Shown here: positions 1 through 13,329 of the stretch, in pieces | Numbering within the stretch: position 1 is the first letter of the stretch | Layout of the letters: every line of letters starts with the position of its first letter | Notes under the pieces: model-generated | What the model was told of the DNA's origin: nothing | What the model saw: the letters and a program-made list of their open reading frames with translations, nothing else | The model's database searches: none | Program-made: the position numbers and the translations under genes | Source of the DNA: Diplocarpon mali | Lineage: Eukaryota > Ascomycota > Leotiomycetes > Helotiales > Drepanopezizaceae | Reading direction: 5' to 3' | DNA: 55,834 bases | Assembly (NCBI GenBank): GCA_024741835.1 | Contig: JAENRP010000010.1 | Location: forward strand, 265,252 to 321,085

Positions 1-1606
1 CTTTTTAATATATTCCTAATGCTCCTTAATATTTTTAAAGTAAATTAAAATATTATTCAAATACGCTATGTAAAAATCATTTAAGTAATTTAAAAGAACG
101 TTATTTATATACTGCTAATAAGTACTAGGTCTATTACAAAGGCCGAAAGGGAGAACCTTATATTTATAAGATCTATACCTTATTTAAAAGGTAGTATATT
201 CCTTAGATTTAAGGTCTATTTGTATTTAATTAAAAGCGGCTTAAATATCCAGTTTTATAAAAATCTTGGCTTTAGATACTCGCCCTAAAAGCTTATCTAT
301 CTTCAGAATTAGGTAAGCGTCTTTCTAAGTTAGTACATTAAGCTACTATCGGCCTTCTTTATAAATAGTACTAGCAAAGCAAAGGGGCTAGTACTTGTTT
401 TAATAAAGCCTTTGTTTAAATTCTTAAGTAAGTACTCCTTTATAACCTTAAGCTCCTTAGTAGATTAATAGTAAAGGGGCGAATAGGCGTTAAGCAAGGG
501 CCCTTCTAGCTATATCTTATAATCGTAGTACTAATAGAAAGGAAGGGTATCTGCGTCCCTTTTAAAGAAGGCTTATCTTAAAGATCGGTACTATTTTAAG
601 AGTCGATCGTTAATTAGCTTTTCGATATTAGGATTCTTAGGCTTATATCTTTCCTTTAAAATCCTATCTACTTTATAAATACTAATTTAAAAGAACTTAA
701 TTTCCTTACACTTTATATTATAATAAAAGGTATTAGTACTAATTTCGCAAATAAGAACTGTAGCTTTAGGGTATTTGCAAATAGGGTCAGATTATAGTCG
801 ATTTGTATTAGACTATTTTCCTAGATCCAGCTTAATTATAAGTAAGGGCATTAGCCTAGTAATAGTAATAGGGATCTTGCGCCTAGCTAAGACTATTAAA
901 TTAATATAAGACTATCTTCTATTAATCTATTAAGCTTTATCTATAGCTATTTCCTATTCTTTATAATTAATATTAGCTTAATAATTAGATTGGATCTAAA
1001 GTCCTTTAAAAGGGAGAAGATAGATAAGAATTTCTTTTATAAATTAGAGAGATAAGGGGTAATATAAAGGCTATACGAATCGGTTTTTCCTTAGATCAAA
1101 TTTAAGTTAAAATCAGCGTATCCATTTAACTTTAATAATAGTATTACGCTAGCCTAGGTTAAGAATAACCTAAGGGTAGTTATAAATACGCCTTTTATCA
1201 ATTGTTAAGTAAAAGCATATATAATACATAGCTTATGCGCAAATAGTATTTTAAAATCTATAGATAGGAATAAAGGCTAGAAAAGGAAGAATTTAAGAGC
1301 TAATCGCTTTTAAAAGATATATAGAAAGAGGGCAATTTAAAAACAGGTAACTAAGGGCTCTAGTATCTACTAAAGCTAATAATAATACTTTAAGTCTATT
1401 TATACTAATAGTATAAAAGGTTAGAAATTGCTTCTCTCTTATTAAAGAGTTAAGATCTAGCTTTAATAAGTCGCACTTTCGTAGGCCTAAGTAAGAGTCT
1501 TTTCTTAGGCCTCTTCATTTTCTTAATCTTCTTCTATTTTAATTCTATTCTTAATTAAGTCTAAAGTTAGATTAGCTTCCTTTGTATCTTCTAAGGTATT
1601 AATCTT

Positions 1607-1672
1607 ACTTATAAAAGGACACTCGGTCTTATAATAATCAGTTTTACTATAAGTCTAATAGGTAGCTTACTT
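1607..1672 (-). pseudogene. Degraded gag CCHC zinc knuckle of the gypsy fossil
   Basis: The minus-strand frame reads T-Y-stop-T-Y-S-K-T-D-Y-Y-K-T-E-C-P. Reading each Tyr as a RIP-changed Cys or His gives the spacing C-x2-C-x4-H-x4-C exactly. Only the last Cys is intact. This places gag upstream of the reverse transcriptase and confirms the minus orientation. Confidence 0.65.
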
Positions 1673-3052
1673 AAAGGGTAAAGTAGGAGAACTAGCCTTA
1701 GCTAGCATATCTTAGTAAAAAGGGGTAGTAGGCTTTAAGGCTAGTATCTTAAAAGCTTAGGTAGTACTTCTAGTGCTTAGACTGCAAGCGGTCTTATTAA
1801 AGAGCAAACCGGATATCTTCTAATATAATACTAAGGTTGCCTTACTTTTAGTCGAAGGGTTAAGAAGTTAGTTACTTCGGCGTTTAGTATTAAGGGCGTT
1901 TAATTAGTTGACTATAATAGTATAGTCCTTCCCTTAGGAGGCCTTAGCTAAAGCGCAAGTAGCTTTAAGCTAAGGGGTAATCTTATTTTATATAAAGAAG
2001 AACTACTAAGATCTTAAGACCTCTCTTTAAATTGCAGCAGATTAGAATTAGGCCTGAAATTAAAGGAAAGTTTCTTTAAAATGACCGGCTTCTCTTATAT
2101 AAAGGTAATGAAAAGTAGATCGAAATAGGTCTACCTCTTAGCTAATTAAAAAGTAACTGCTTAGCAATTCCACTATTTCTTAATAGTTTCGAAAGGGGTT
2201 AGTTTCCAAAAGGTATTAAGGTTTAAGGTATATTTAGGCTTATCCTATAGTAAATCCTTAAATGAGGGCTTGGCGAGCTTGCTTATTCGAATATAGGTTA
2301 GTATTAACTTGCAATCGGTCTTAGACTAAAGCTAACTACTACTTATATATTAAAGAGGTTCTATTATTAAAAGGGGTGATCTTTTCAGTTAATTGAATTT
2401 TTAGCCGTTTTATATCTATATCGACTTTTAAAGGAGGCTAAGTCTTACTTCGGCAAAGGTAAGTGGATTTTCGCTTAATAGTCTAATATATGCGCTAAGC
2501 CGTCTCTTAGCTTTAATAAGCTAAGGTCTCTAAGCTAGAGATAGCCTAAGTAATTCTACTAATCTTACTTTACAATTATTAATTAAATTGATCTTAGCAT
2601 TATAAGGATTCCTCTAAACCTAAGACTATTCCTTATAATATATTCGGGTTTGAAAAGTCTTATTTATCTTAGTTAGCTCAGCTATAGCGTTATAGTCTCT
2701 TGCCCTTAGCGGCAAAGGAAGGTCTAGCCCTAAGGGCTGAGGTAGAGGTACTCCTTATAGAAGCTAGTTCCTTAAACGAACTAGGTATATTTTATATTTG
2801 CTAGCTTCTGGCTAGTAGGGAATTCATTTTACCAGTTTTAGTTTCAATAGGGATTCGGTTAATAAGGGGTTCTATAGAAAAAGGGTTCTAATAGCGTAGT
2901 ACTCTCTTAACTTCTGCCTATAGCACTTTTATAAAAGGAGTAGTTAAGAAAATCTGGCTAATAAAAGCGTTCCTCGATTATACTAGTTAATAAGCTATAC
3001 TTAAGCTCCTAGTTTATCTAAGAGATCTTTAGGATCCTGACTCTATCGAAAG

Positions 3053-3387
3053 TCGAAATAACCGCGAATCGATTTTCAAAAGGGGTAGGATATTATTAAA
3101 AGCCATCCTTAGTAGAGAAGAACTTCTTCGTTTAATATAATAATATAGAACTGCTAAAGTGCAATATTAAGTATAAGAGCAAGAAGTAGTGCAAAAGGCG
3201 TATTCTATAGGTCTAATACAAAGGAAATAAAGAAGTTAGAGAGCCCTCCCTATAAGAGAGCCCTTCTCCCTTATATATATTAGCAGCTTAAGGCTCTTTG
3301 CCTATTTACGTAATATTATATAAGAATATCCTTTTGCACCTTTAGAGTTGATTCGAAATAACCCTATATCGAATCGAGATTGCAAAA
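3053..3387. repeat. Short direct repeat, two copies 300 bp apart
   Basis: The string TCGAAATAACC followed by a CGAATCGA core and a TT.CAAAA tail occurs at about 3053-3080 and again at about 3353-3387, with a small indel between core and start. It lies just upstream of the gypsy gag. It could be an LTR-internal repeat or an untranslated leader repeat; its role cannot be told from the sequence. Confidence 0.4.
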
Positions 3388-3469
3388 CCTTAAAACGCTA
3401 TACTCCTAGGTAATTGCACTAAGTGGAGGTGCAGCCGTTACATCGCCTATACGTGTTATACGACCTAAC

Positions 3470-6400
3470 TCGACGTTCCAACGCTCCTAGCCAACTAATA
3501 CCATACTCCCTACTATCCTAGTCAATATAAGCGAATATTAGTAAAAAGAAGCTCAAGAGCTTAGCTTTAATAGAGTTATACTTTAGGATAGGAAGTCATA
3601 GCGCATTTAGTATACTAAGCTAGAGTTTCAGGCCGAATTTCTATGCCTTTAAAAGTATATAAAGAAGCTAAGATAGGTTAATAACCTTAAACTATATGCT
3701 ATAGAGATAGGAAACTAAGCTTTACTTTATAAAAACGAAGCTCTATATTTGCTAAATCTAGAAATAGAACTACTATAGCTTGAAAAAATTGTAAAAGGAT
3801 AGGACTAGAGAGTATTATAAAGCTACTATAAGTTATACTAATAGTAGGAAGCTACCGATTAATAAACGCCAGCTCTACTACTACCTACGAAGATAATAGC
3901 TAAAGACGTAGAGCTAAAGTACAAAATGGCAGTAATGCAATATAATCTCTTAATAGAAATGTAGAAAAGGAATAAGAGCTCTTATACTTAGTTATACTAT
4001 TAGATTATTAAGATAGTATACCCTATATTGCTTTAAATAGTGCAATATAACTATAAGGAAGCGGGGAAACTATTAATTTAATAGATTATAAAGCACTTGC
4101 GCAAGGAACTAGCCCCCTCTAAGATTAGTATAATAGAGTCAATTCGGAAAGACTATAATACTAAGCTCTCTAAAACCAAGAGCAGTAAAGTGGACCTAAA
4201 GACTTAGCTTGCTAGCTTTAAGGAGATCTACTAAAAAGCTCGAACTTATAAAATCCTAAAGGTTCAAAGCTCCCTTGCGATTATAAAGTTTCTATAGTTA
4301 GTTTACTACTAGGCTCTCACTTAATCTTAGCAGACCTAGGTAGAGCTTATTAAAAATAATAAGCTAAGTCTAAAGTATAGAAAAGATATAATCCACTATA
4401 TTAATTAGTTCTTAAGCTTAATAGAGCAAAGCCTTGCAAGCTCCTTATCAAAGGCAACCCTTAGAGTATACGCCTCGCTTAAAGGAGTAGGCGATTATAC
4501 TAATTTAAAAGCATTAAGTAAAGGCAAAGCGAAGAAGACTTTTAAAGGGAGCGTTAAAAAGTACCCTTACCCTTAGGTCAAAAATCACTTCTAGAACCTA
4601 GAGGAGTATAATAGGCTAAAATACGCCTTAACTAGCGCTAAGGAAGGTACACTTCAAAACCTCCCTAGCTATAATAAGGTTAAAAGAACGTATGAAAACC
4701 TTACTTCCTCAAAATAGAAAGAGCTCTATACTAAGCTCTCCTATATTAAATAAGCTCCTATAGATCAATTTAAAGAAAGAACATCTGCCAAAGCTTTAGA
4801 GAGCGGTAAATCTAAGATTATTACCGCCCTCTTAAATCTAGCTCTCTTTAAAGACTTTACCTTAAGAATATACTCTACCTTTAAAGCTCTCTACGCTCTC
4901 TTGAATATAATCCTACTTAATAACTGCGCTACGACGCACCTTATTAATCGAAAGGAGCTTTTAATTCCTAGATCATTAAAAATCGCATATCCCTAGGACT
5001 ATATAAAGGCAAGGAGCTTAAGTCTGCTAATAAGAGGGAGGGGTATACATTTAATAAAAGGGATTCTTACTAATAGAAGAGACTTAAAGCTTAAGAATAT
5101 AGTACTTATAAATAGGTTCAATATTAATATTATCTTAAAGCCTCTTTTAAAGAAGGCTAAGGTATAGTATATAGGCCTAGACGCAACGCTCCAAAGGGGT
5201 ATAGCAAATAATAACGTAGTTATAAAGTAGCTAAAGCGTAGGTCGAACGTTATAGTGTTTAAATATAAGCCTATTAACTTTTATAACGCTCCTAACTTAC
5301 TATACTATACTTAACCAACCTACCTAGCTTTCCCTACTTTATAACAGCATCTGCGAAGCTAATATAAACCCCTAAAGAGCAGCGTATTCCTAAGAGCTAA
5401 GAACGATTCGGCAGATATTTAGCACCTTCAATCAGACCATCTAAGAGCTAAGGCGCTTAAGAAGCTTATGCTAAACGCAAAAGGGGTAAAGATCAAGAGG
5501 AAGCTATAAATCAATTGTAAAGCTTGCGCTTAGGCAAAAGCTAAGCAAAAGCCTTTTAAAAGAGAGTCAGATTTCAAGACTTTAAAACCATTCTTTAAAT
5601 GCTCTTAAGACCTATTTAACTATAGTATATCAAGCCTCTCCTTAGAAAGCTAGCTTCTCCTAATTAAGGATAAATTTAATAGGAAGTTATTTAGATATAC
5701 TCTGCTCTATAAGTCCTTAACGCTAGTTCTAAAAGCTCTTTAATCTTTTAAAGCATAGGTAAAGCGCTATTACTACCTCTCCTTATATATTCTAAAAAGC
5801 GATAATAATACCTTAGTATTTCCTCTATAGGGAGCATCGAAATATAGAGAGTAGTATAAAGCTAAAGGCATAGAAGTAGAAGTCACTCTATCCTATACTT
5901 ATAAACTAAATAGAGCTTCTAAAAGAGCAGAAGCAAAGATCATTAAAAAGGCACTTACTATGCTAATCTCTATTAACCTCCTAAAGTACTTATAGCCTAA
6001 AGCCGTACTAGTAGCAATATACCTTTATAATATCGGCTTATTAAAGCGCAAGGGATAGAAGAGTCTAAATAAGGTACTTTAGCTTTAGTTTAAATAATAC
6101 TTTAAATAGTATAATCCGCAGATCATTATAAAGCTTACTACCGATTTAAGACTAGAATAAGGGGGTATAAAAGCGTATAAAGCGCGCGCGTACCTATTAG
6201 CAAAGGAGAAGGAAGCTTTAAAGAATAAGAGAGCTTTTAAAACTATACTATAAAGGTATATTAGATACTTAATTAGTTACTATACTATTAATATATATAG
6301 GATCTAAGTGCCTAAGCTCCAAAAGGTTATAATCTCTTAAAATGTCGAATTCAATAAGTCTAAATTCTACTTTAAAGAGTATAAAAAGGTAGCTGGCCAC

Positions 6401-8935
6401 CTGCTCCTAATTATTAAAGAGATTATACAAATAATTGAAAAAGAGAAGGAGAAAGCTTAAGACGCTAAGTTAATTATTGAAAACGTAAAAGGAGCTTTAG
6501 ATAAGCAGCCTGCGGATAACCTAGTAAAGGGTAAGCCTATTAATCTTTTACTAATAGAAGCTCTAAGCTCAGATCTATCAAAGGCTCTTATCCCTTATAA
6601 GGCTACTTATAGCGTTTCTACTTTAGCTACTTAAGAGCAGCTGCCTAGTAGCAAAGGGTTAAACGCTTTAAGACAACTATCAATAGTTAGAAAGAGCGTT
6701 AAAAGCGATATTATAAATGCCAGTTCCGCCAGGAAGCATAATACCAGGCCTTTAGTTGCTATATAGACTAAGCAATCGCAAGGGCAAGAGCAGGCCCCTC
6801 AATTACTAGAAGCTCTACTATAGGCAACTGGTAAAGAAGCATACTAGCTCTTACTAAAAGCATCGATCGATCGAGAGCTACGCTAAGATATAGAAGCTCT
6901 TAAGGGTAATACCGAAAGAGGGAGCTCTCTAAAACTAATAGAAGCTTAGCCTAAAGTACTTAATATAAAGGCCTTCCGAAAACGTAAGAAGCCTAATAAG
7001 GAGTAGGAAATAGTACCTATACTACTTTGTAAATCGAAAAGGAGAAGAGAGAGTAAGAATACTATATATATAATATATATTAAGGATCTTCTACTAGCCC
7101 TTAAAGAACTTAAAATATATTAATTAAAGTAGGTAAATAGCTTTATATCGACTTTTTAGCTAAGTCAAGAGCCTATAAGAACTAATAGAGAAAAGTATAA
7201 AGCGGTATACTGCGTTATTACCGCAGCAACTTAATCTGGAAGCTCTAGAAGAAACTCTACCCTTTTAATTCTACCTTAAGATAAGCTTCCTAAAGCGCCA
7301 ACTTATTAAAAGGAGCTTGCAAATCACCCTTTTAAAGAGCAATTTAAAGAAAGAGCTAGAACTAAGATTAAGAACCTAAAAGCGCGCAATTGCTAAAGAG
7401 TGATCGATAGAAGTAAGGCTATAATAAGGCCTATACTATTAAAGTAGGTCTTTACCTATAAGCTAAGCTCCTTTAAGGAAATTAGCTACTTTAGGTCAAG
7501 AATTATAGTAAAGGGAGATCTTTAAAAGGAAGCTTCTATTTTCTCTACCTACGCTATAACACTTATATTAAGATCTTTTAAAGTTATAATAGCGATAGCT
7601 GCTAAATTTGATATAGAGCTCTAACAGTTTAATGTTATTAACGCCTTTATAAATGCTAAGAGAGACCCTTAAAGCGCGCCAGTTATTTGCTTCTTACTAA
7701 ATAGTTAAAAGTAGAAAGATAAGGTAGTAGAGCTCGATCGCGCCTTATATAGCCTTTAAGACTTTCTAGCGCTCTAGTATAGGGATTTTACTAGTACTCT
7801 AAAGTCTTTAAAGCTTACCCTTTTTAGTAAGGAGCCTTATATATTCGTTAATAAGGATAGGACTATATTTATAGCCTTTTATATTGATAATATATAAGTA
7901 ATATACTACTCCTCTTATGTAAAGGAAGCTTAGAAGACTATAGAAGGACTGCGCAAAGCATACGAATTAATAGCTATAAGAGATATTAAGTAGTTCTTAA
8001 AGGTGAGAGTCTCTTAAGATAGGAAGCAGGGTACAATTACTCTACTTTATAACACTTATATTAAGAAGATAGCAAAGAGGTTCGGCCTTAATATAAGGCG
8101 TTTCCCTAGTACGCTGCTCCTTTACTTCGAACTTAAAAAGAATTATAAAACAGCTCCTTACTTAAGAATTAAAGAGTTCTAGGAAAAAGTAGGCTCTACC
8201 TTATATATAGCTATTATACTACGCCTAGATATAGCTTTTGCAATCGCCTAGCTATCTTATTTCTATATAAACCCAAGTTCCAAATACCTTAAAGCTATTA
8301 ATTAGATAATACGCTACCTTTTCAATATACACTTCTTAGAAATCACTTATAATCGATTTAGCAAATCAAATAACCTAATAGTATTATCAAATGCTTCCTT
8401 TATAAATAATCCAAAGATAAGGCGCTCCTTTTATAGTTTTATTATATTCCTATTTAAAGGAGCAATCGTTTAAAAGGCCTTAAAGCAACCGATAGTTACT
8501 ACTTCTACTATAGAAGCTAAGCTCCTAAGAGTAGCGCATATAACAAAGGAGATAATAGCTTTAAAATAGTTCTTTAAGGAAATATAGCTTAAGGTAAAAG
8601 CTCTATAGTCTATATTTTATAATAATCAATAGATAATATAGCTTATTATAAAAGACTCTTAAAGGATTTTTATAAAGCTCTAATATATTAATATATATAA
8701 TATATAGCTATAATAGGAGCATTAAAAAGAGAGCTTTCAAGTGGCTTATCTCCTTACTAAGGATATATATACTAATGGCCTTATTAAAAACCTTCCTTAA
8801 TAAAAGTTCAAAAGCTTTATTAAGCTTTTAAACCTTTAAAACGCAAGAGGTCTAGTTAAGAAGCTAGCATTTTAAATGCTTTATAATCCTTTTATATCTC
8901 CTTTATAATAGCAAGTAAGAAGGAAGCGTAAGATA
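3470..8935 (+). mobile_element. Ty1/copia retrotransposon fossil, RIP-degraded
   Basis: Plus-strand frames carry the copia order of domains with Trp and Gln codons turned to stops. There is a gag zinc knuckle at about 4556-4615 (YPYP-stop-VKNHF-stop-NLEEYN, from CPWC..KNHFWNLEEC). A GAG-pre-integrase motif lies at about 5410-5560 (HLQSDHLRAKALKKL, then CKACA-stop-AKAKQKPF). Integrase lies at about 5800-6370 (LSYTYKLNRASKRAEAKI, later NIYRI.VP and VEFNKSKFYF). Reverse transcriptase runs from about 7320 to 8200 (VFTYKLSSFK, RIIVKGDL, FNVINAFINA, and FYIDNI in place of YVDDI), and RNase H from about 8480 to 8800 (TSTIEAKLL, AYLLTKDIYTNGLIK). The second catalytic Asp of the DD box is Asn. No LTRs were identified, so the limits are approximate. 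Confidence 0.85.
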
Positions 8936-10330
8936 GGGTTCAATTTTCCTTATACTAATATATAAAGAGGCCTAAAACCAACTCCCTTAGATAATCAGAA
9001 CCTTTAATAGCTTTGCAAATAATATAAGGGCGCGTCCTTATTGAAAAGCAACCGACTCCTTTAATAGTATAGCCCTAGGAGCCGCCTAAGGAGCAACGCC
9101 AGGAGTAATAATAGGAGCAGCCGCAAGAGCCTTAAAAGCCTCTGCAAGGCGGGCAGCAAGGCTAAGAGGTGCTATAATCAGCGGTAGTAAAAGCTCTTAA
9201 CTAACTAGTTTTAAGAAGCTATTAGCTATAGTATAAGAAAGCTTATAATTAATATACCCTTTAATAATACTACCTCCTCTATCTTTCTCTAGCGCGCCTT
9301 CTAAAGCTCCTCTCTTACCTTCCTCTTAGTAGTAATAAGGCCTTAAACTGCTTATTAGTAGCAAACCACTTAAAGGGAGCTTAAGAACGTACTGCAAAGT
9401 CACTATCGTTCTCTTTTAATAAGAATATATAATCTTCCTACGCCTCTAAGGCGCTAATAGAAAGCTCTTAGCACGCGTAGCCTCCCTTTATATAATAAAA
9501 GCAGCATACTCCTACTATACTATTAAAGCATACGCCAGCCGACTTCCTAGCTAAGAAGCTCCAAATATACCCCTTATATAGTATATTCTTTATTAGCCCC
9601 TGCTCCAGCTTGCGATAAGAGGAGGGAGCTGCGGAAGGGACTGCTAGTATTTTAAGAACTACGGCCTAAAGGATAGTAGGAAAGGGAGGAGGCGCGCTCC
9701 CTCTTAAGGGTATTACTATATTAAACGTCTTAAGCGCATTATTATCCTCCTACTATCTACTATACTAAGAAGCTCTAAGCTGTATTTGAGTATAATAACT
9801 TTGCTATAAGTCTTTAATAGGAGTAAGGGAGCATAATTAGAAAGCTTATAGTAGTAGTCCTAGTAGGGCGCTCCTTAGAGTTATTATTACTATTCTCTAT
9901 TTTAAAGTGATTATTTAAAGAAGTATAAGGAAGGAAAGCTTTATAAGGGAAAAACGCGTACTTTTATAGGCGCGCTGCCTTTATTAACTTTCCTTTATTA
10001 CCTGATTTAGCTTCTATTCCATAAAGGAAGCACTTAGAACGCGCTTCCTCTTTCATTTATTATAGCTTTATTAAGCAATTTTCATTATTCTAAAAGCTAA
10101 GGAGTATAATAAAGGAGTCTTATATATTAGATCTAGCGCTAGTTATAGCTAAGCCTAGCTTAGGAGCTACTTCTCACCTAAGGGGTATATTGCGCCATAA
10201 GGAGCCTTAGGCACTAAGGCATCTAAGGACTGGCTTATATAATATACCCCTAAAGTGGCTATAAAGCACTTCTATAAAGGGAGCTCAGGTATATAGTTAG
10301 AGTAGAATTTTACAAGCTTCTGCCACTACT
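8936..10330. other. TA-rich decayed stretch, no gene
   Basis: Composition matches the copia fossil on its left and stops are dense in all frames. A plus-strand frame at about 9040-9170 reads as a Pro/Gln/Glu-rich tract if stops are read as Gln, so this may be the remains of another repeat or the 3' part of the copia element. Nothing could be assigned. Composition relaxes to normal between about 10,300 and 10,350. Confidence 0.5.
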
Positions 10331-12134
10331 GAGAATCCACCTCTAAATACAGTACGACAACTAGTCAGATCGCTTGCTACAGACTCTATTCCTGGGCCGT
10401 TCTGCACTTGCAATATCGTGTTCAGTAGTAGGTTACGTGACTTGATTAAGATCTTGTGATAACCGATTTGCAACAGACACCGTGTGAAAGGATACTTTGA
10501 TTTTGAAAACCATCATAAAACCCTCGCAAACAACGCTTACTCAGCATCTCCTGACCTGCGACAAGATTTCTGATGGATTCCTTATATTTCATACTAATAA
10601 ACATCATGCGAGACGTCCCAGGGATATTGTTTCATATTCTCATACTTTGTAGATCCTTGAATACTTCGTATCGAGGGTAATGATTCCGGCATTCTAGACC
10701 CTGCATGCAGTTATAAAAGCCAGATACTTGGCAGTACTGCTTTGTTACTCTGTACTCGTATTTTATAGATCCTCCTCTTGCTAAGGTTACCACTCTCCTT
10801 CTATTTACCATTTCCTACACCAGCTCTTTGATCCTTTCAACTGTAATTGATTCTTAGGCTTCAAGTATAGCTTTTATAGCCTTTAGATAATCTATAAACT
10901 GTAGGGTAGTTTTCTTAACAGAATCCTTTATTGCATCCTACATAGTCTTGAGCGTTCAAGTCAAGACTATTCAAAGGCTACGAGACAGCGGTAATTCGAA
11001 ATAATGCAAACACCAACTATATTTACTTGAAAGCATGCCCGTTTGCATTATCTCGTTAAAATTGAACCTTAAGATGCCTTAGTAATAGCTCTTAAATTAA
11101 AGGAATAACAATCCTTAAGATCCCTATGAATCGTCTTTTGACCCTTATAAAGTAAGCCCTTATGCTAGCTCTATTTCCTTTCGACTGAACGTCAAAATAT
11201 CCAACCATTTTCCTTTGATGTTATCAACTACAGAATCCTTACATAGCTAGGATATGCTCGAACGGTAGTCTAGAAGAGCGCACGAGGAAGTAACAGGTGC
11301 GACCAATAGATGTTGTATGTCTTATCCTCTAAGAGAGGGATCCCTGAACTCGAGAATATCCAAGTACTTCGTATACGGGTGTCGGCCTTGGCGCCTTGGC
11401 ATCACTCACGTGATAAGCGTGCGATATGCACTCATCTGCAATACCTTGTAGGATAACTCTGTTTCTCCTGCCTTTCGAGTGATCCACTCTATCGTATACC
11501 TATTAGGTTGAGCTTTTATTTCGTTGCTCTGATAGACCGAAACCACTATTCGAGTCCAATCCTTGTGCTGAAGAGCATATCATAATCGTTGAACCTGATT
11601 CGTATGTAGAAGGCTGGTTTCCGACATGCTGTTCGGCGAGCAAAGACTTCCTTTTCAAGTGCTATCCGAATAGTATACTCTCCCCAATCGAATCAAAGTA
11701 TGATGAGAATATTAGACCAAGGAATAGGTCGATTCCATTTCAAAGAAGCAACCCATTGGCCTAGGCGTTTGCGTTATAGTATATTTACAAGAACCCTTAG
11801 CTCTAGTGTTTCTTTTAAAGAGTAAGTTAATAGGAAAGGGCGTATGAAACTTCACCGAGAGTCAGGTTCAGTTAAGTAGTAATTTATTCTTCGGTCCAAT
11901 TGGCAGTTTAAAACAGAGTCTTACACTTCAATCGGTCATCTCAAGTCCTTGGTTTGCGCCAGGTTTCAAGGACAGGTACTTAGAGTCTTGATTCCATCAT
12001 AATTTCCGATAGTTTACCTAGTAAGAGCGGCAGATTTACATACTGATTTGATTAATACTTGGTATATGTTGAAAATATTCCACATTTATAGTCTGTGTAT
12101 TATTCTAGAGGTTTCTACTAATAGGGGCCTTGAT
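10331..12134. other. Gene-free stretch between fossils
   Basis: Base composition is closer to the gene-rich part than to the RIP island, and CA and TG dinucleotides are present. I found no frame of more than trivial length, no domain motif and no tRNA-like structure on either strand. Confidence 0.5.
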
Positions 12135-12157
12135 CAAGGGGTACTACTAATTATATA
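12135..12157 (+). repeat. Left terminal inverted repeat of the Tc1/mariner fossil
   Basis: Pairs with 13330-13352 apart from one single-base indel and a few substitutions. The substitution C to T in GGGGCACTAC versus GGGGTACTAC is a CpA-to-TpA change, as RIP would make. Confidence 0.75.
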
Positions 12158-12204
12158 ATAATATTAACTCGCCGCTCTTTACATTAGAAATTAACACTTT
12201 TACT

Positions 12205-13260
12205 ATGGATTCTATATTAAGTATACCTATACTAAAAACTTTAAAACGACACACTTCTCGAGATGAACGATTATGCTATCAAACGCTTTATTTTAAGGCC
12301 AATTAGACTTAAGATCAAATTGCCCTTTAATTAAACCTTACTCGGGATCAAGTGTAATACGCTTTATCGACTCGTCTTACGCCTTAGCACCATTCGAGAG
12401 GCCGGAAAGCTTAGTTAAATACTCTATAACGCAAACGCTTAATTTAATAGGTTATAGCTTCTTATATAAATCGTTGTACCCTATGGACTGATATCCCTTT
12501 GATTCTTAAGTGGGACGTTAGACTTTCTACAATTTGTATAGCATTTAAAAAAGAAGGCTTTACCTGACGAATCGCATATTGAAAACTAATTCTTACTTAC
12601 GCAAATCAAATCGCACGACTTCAATGGGCTATCGAGTATGAAGATTGGACTGAAGAACAGTGGTTTTCAATCATATAAAGTAACGAGACTTAGGTACAAC
12701 TTAGGAAACATACAAAGGATTAGGTTAAACGAAAAGTTGGCTTAAAAGAAGAATACCACTTAGATTGTATAAAGGCAAGATATTAATAGAAGATCGGATG
12801 GATGCTTTAAGGTACTATATTAGGTAAATACGGCTGGTATAAGGGGTTATTTTAAGAGAAGGATTGGGAAACAATTAATAAAGGGTCTTACTTTGGAATT
12901 ATTATTCCTTTAATTCAAGAGCTCTTTTTAGAGCACTTAAAGCTTGAATTTTAATAAGATAACGCGAAAGGTTATACTTTTAAGTATACAACTTTAGTAT
13001 TTGAAGCAATTGGGATTACTCCTATTTACTAGCCTGCGAACTCTCCTAATTTGAATCCAATTGAAACAGTATAAGATGAAATAAAAGATTATATTAGTAA
13101 AAACTACCCTAAGGTTCATCGGTCTTATAAAAGACTACGAGAGGTAGTATAAGAAGCGTAGGAATTAATAACAATTAAAAGAATTAGAGAATTGATTCGG
13201 AAAATGCTAGAAAGATACAAGGTAGTGATTGAAGCTAAAGGATTATATACAAAATACTAG
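12205..13260 (+). pseudogene. Tc1/mariner transposase, single frame with 24 internal stops
   Basis: One frame of 352 codons from ATG 12205 to TAG 13260 is kept without any net shift but has 24 internal stops, nearly all TAA or TAG at expected Gln or Trp positions. It begins with a helix-turn-helix region (TRDERLC ... LTRDQV.YALSTRLTP). The catalytic triad is readable. The first Asp lies in SNET at 12682-12684 and is now Asn, a TGAC-to-TAAC change. The second is the Asp of DNAKGYT at 12958-12960. The Glu of NLNPIETV is at 13063-13065. Thirty-four residues separate the second Asp and the Glu, which defines DD34E. The protein cannot be made. Confidence 0.88.
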
Positions 13261-13329
13261 AGAAAAGAATAAAAGCAGCATTGCCAAGTATCTAGAGTAT
13301 ACGGTTTAGAATTGTGGAATATTTCCACC

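Larger units (their letters stand above)
1..3443 (-). mobile_element. Ty3/gypsy LTR retrotransposon fossil, RIP-degraded, truncated by window edge
   Basis: Reverse-strand translation of about 480 down to 1 reads as a Ty3/gypsy reverse transcriptase full of stops: a LFIKKADSSL block matching the family's VKKKDGSLR, then KIFIKLDI and YKYKVLPFGLCNRPSTYQQY, matching KxxFTKLDL and the YEYLVMPFGLxNAPATFQ block. Catalytic YxDD, RNase H and integrase would lie beyond the left edge. Upstream on the same strand, at about 1607-1672, a gag zinc knuckle C-x2-C-x4-H-x4-C survives with three of its four ligands changed to Tyr, the RIP signature of TGT and CAT codons. The right end is uncertain: TGTAACGG on the minus strand at about 3443 resembles a fungal LTR start, but no LTR pair was matched. 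The element is dead. Confidence 0.8.

Noticed and set aside
3443..3540. Possible LTR boundaries between the two retrotransposon fossils
   Set aside because: TGTAACGG fits an LTR start, but no matching second LTR, primer site or target duplication was found by eye, so limits were left approximate.
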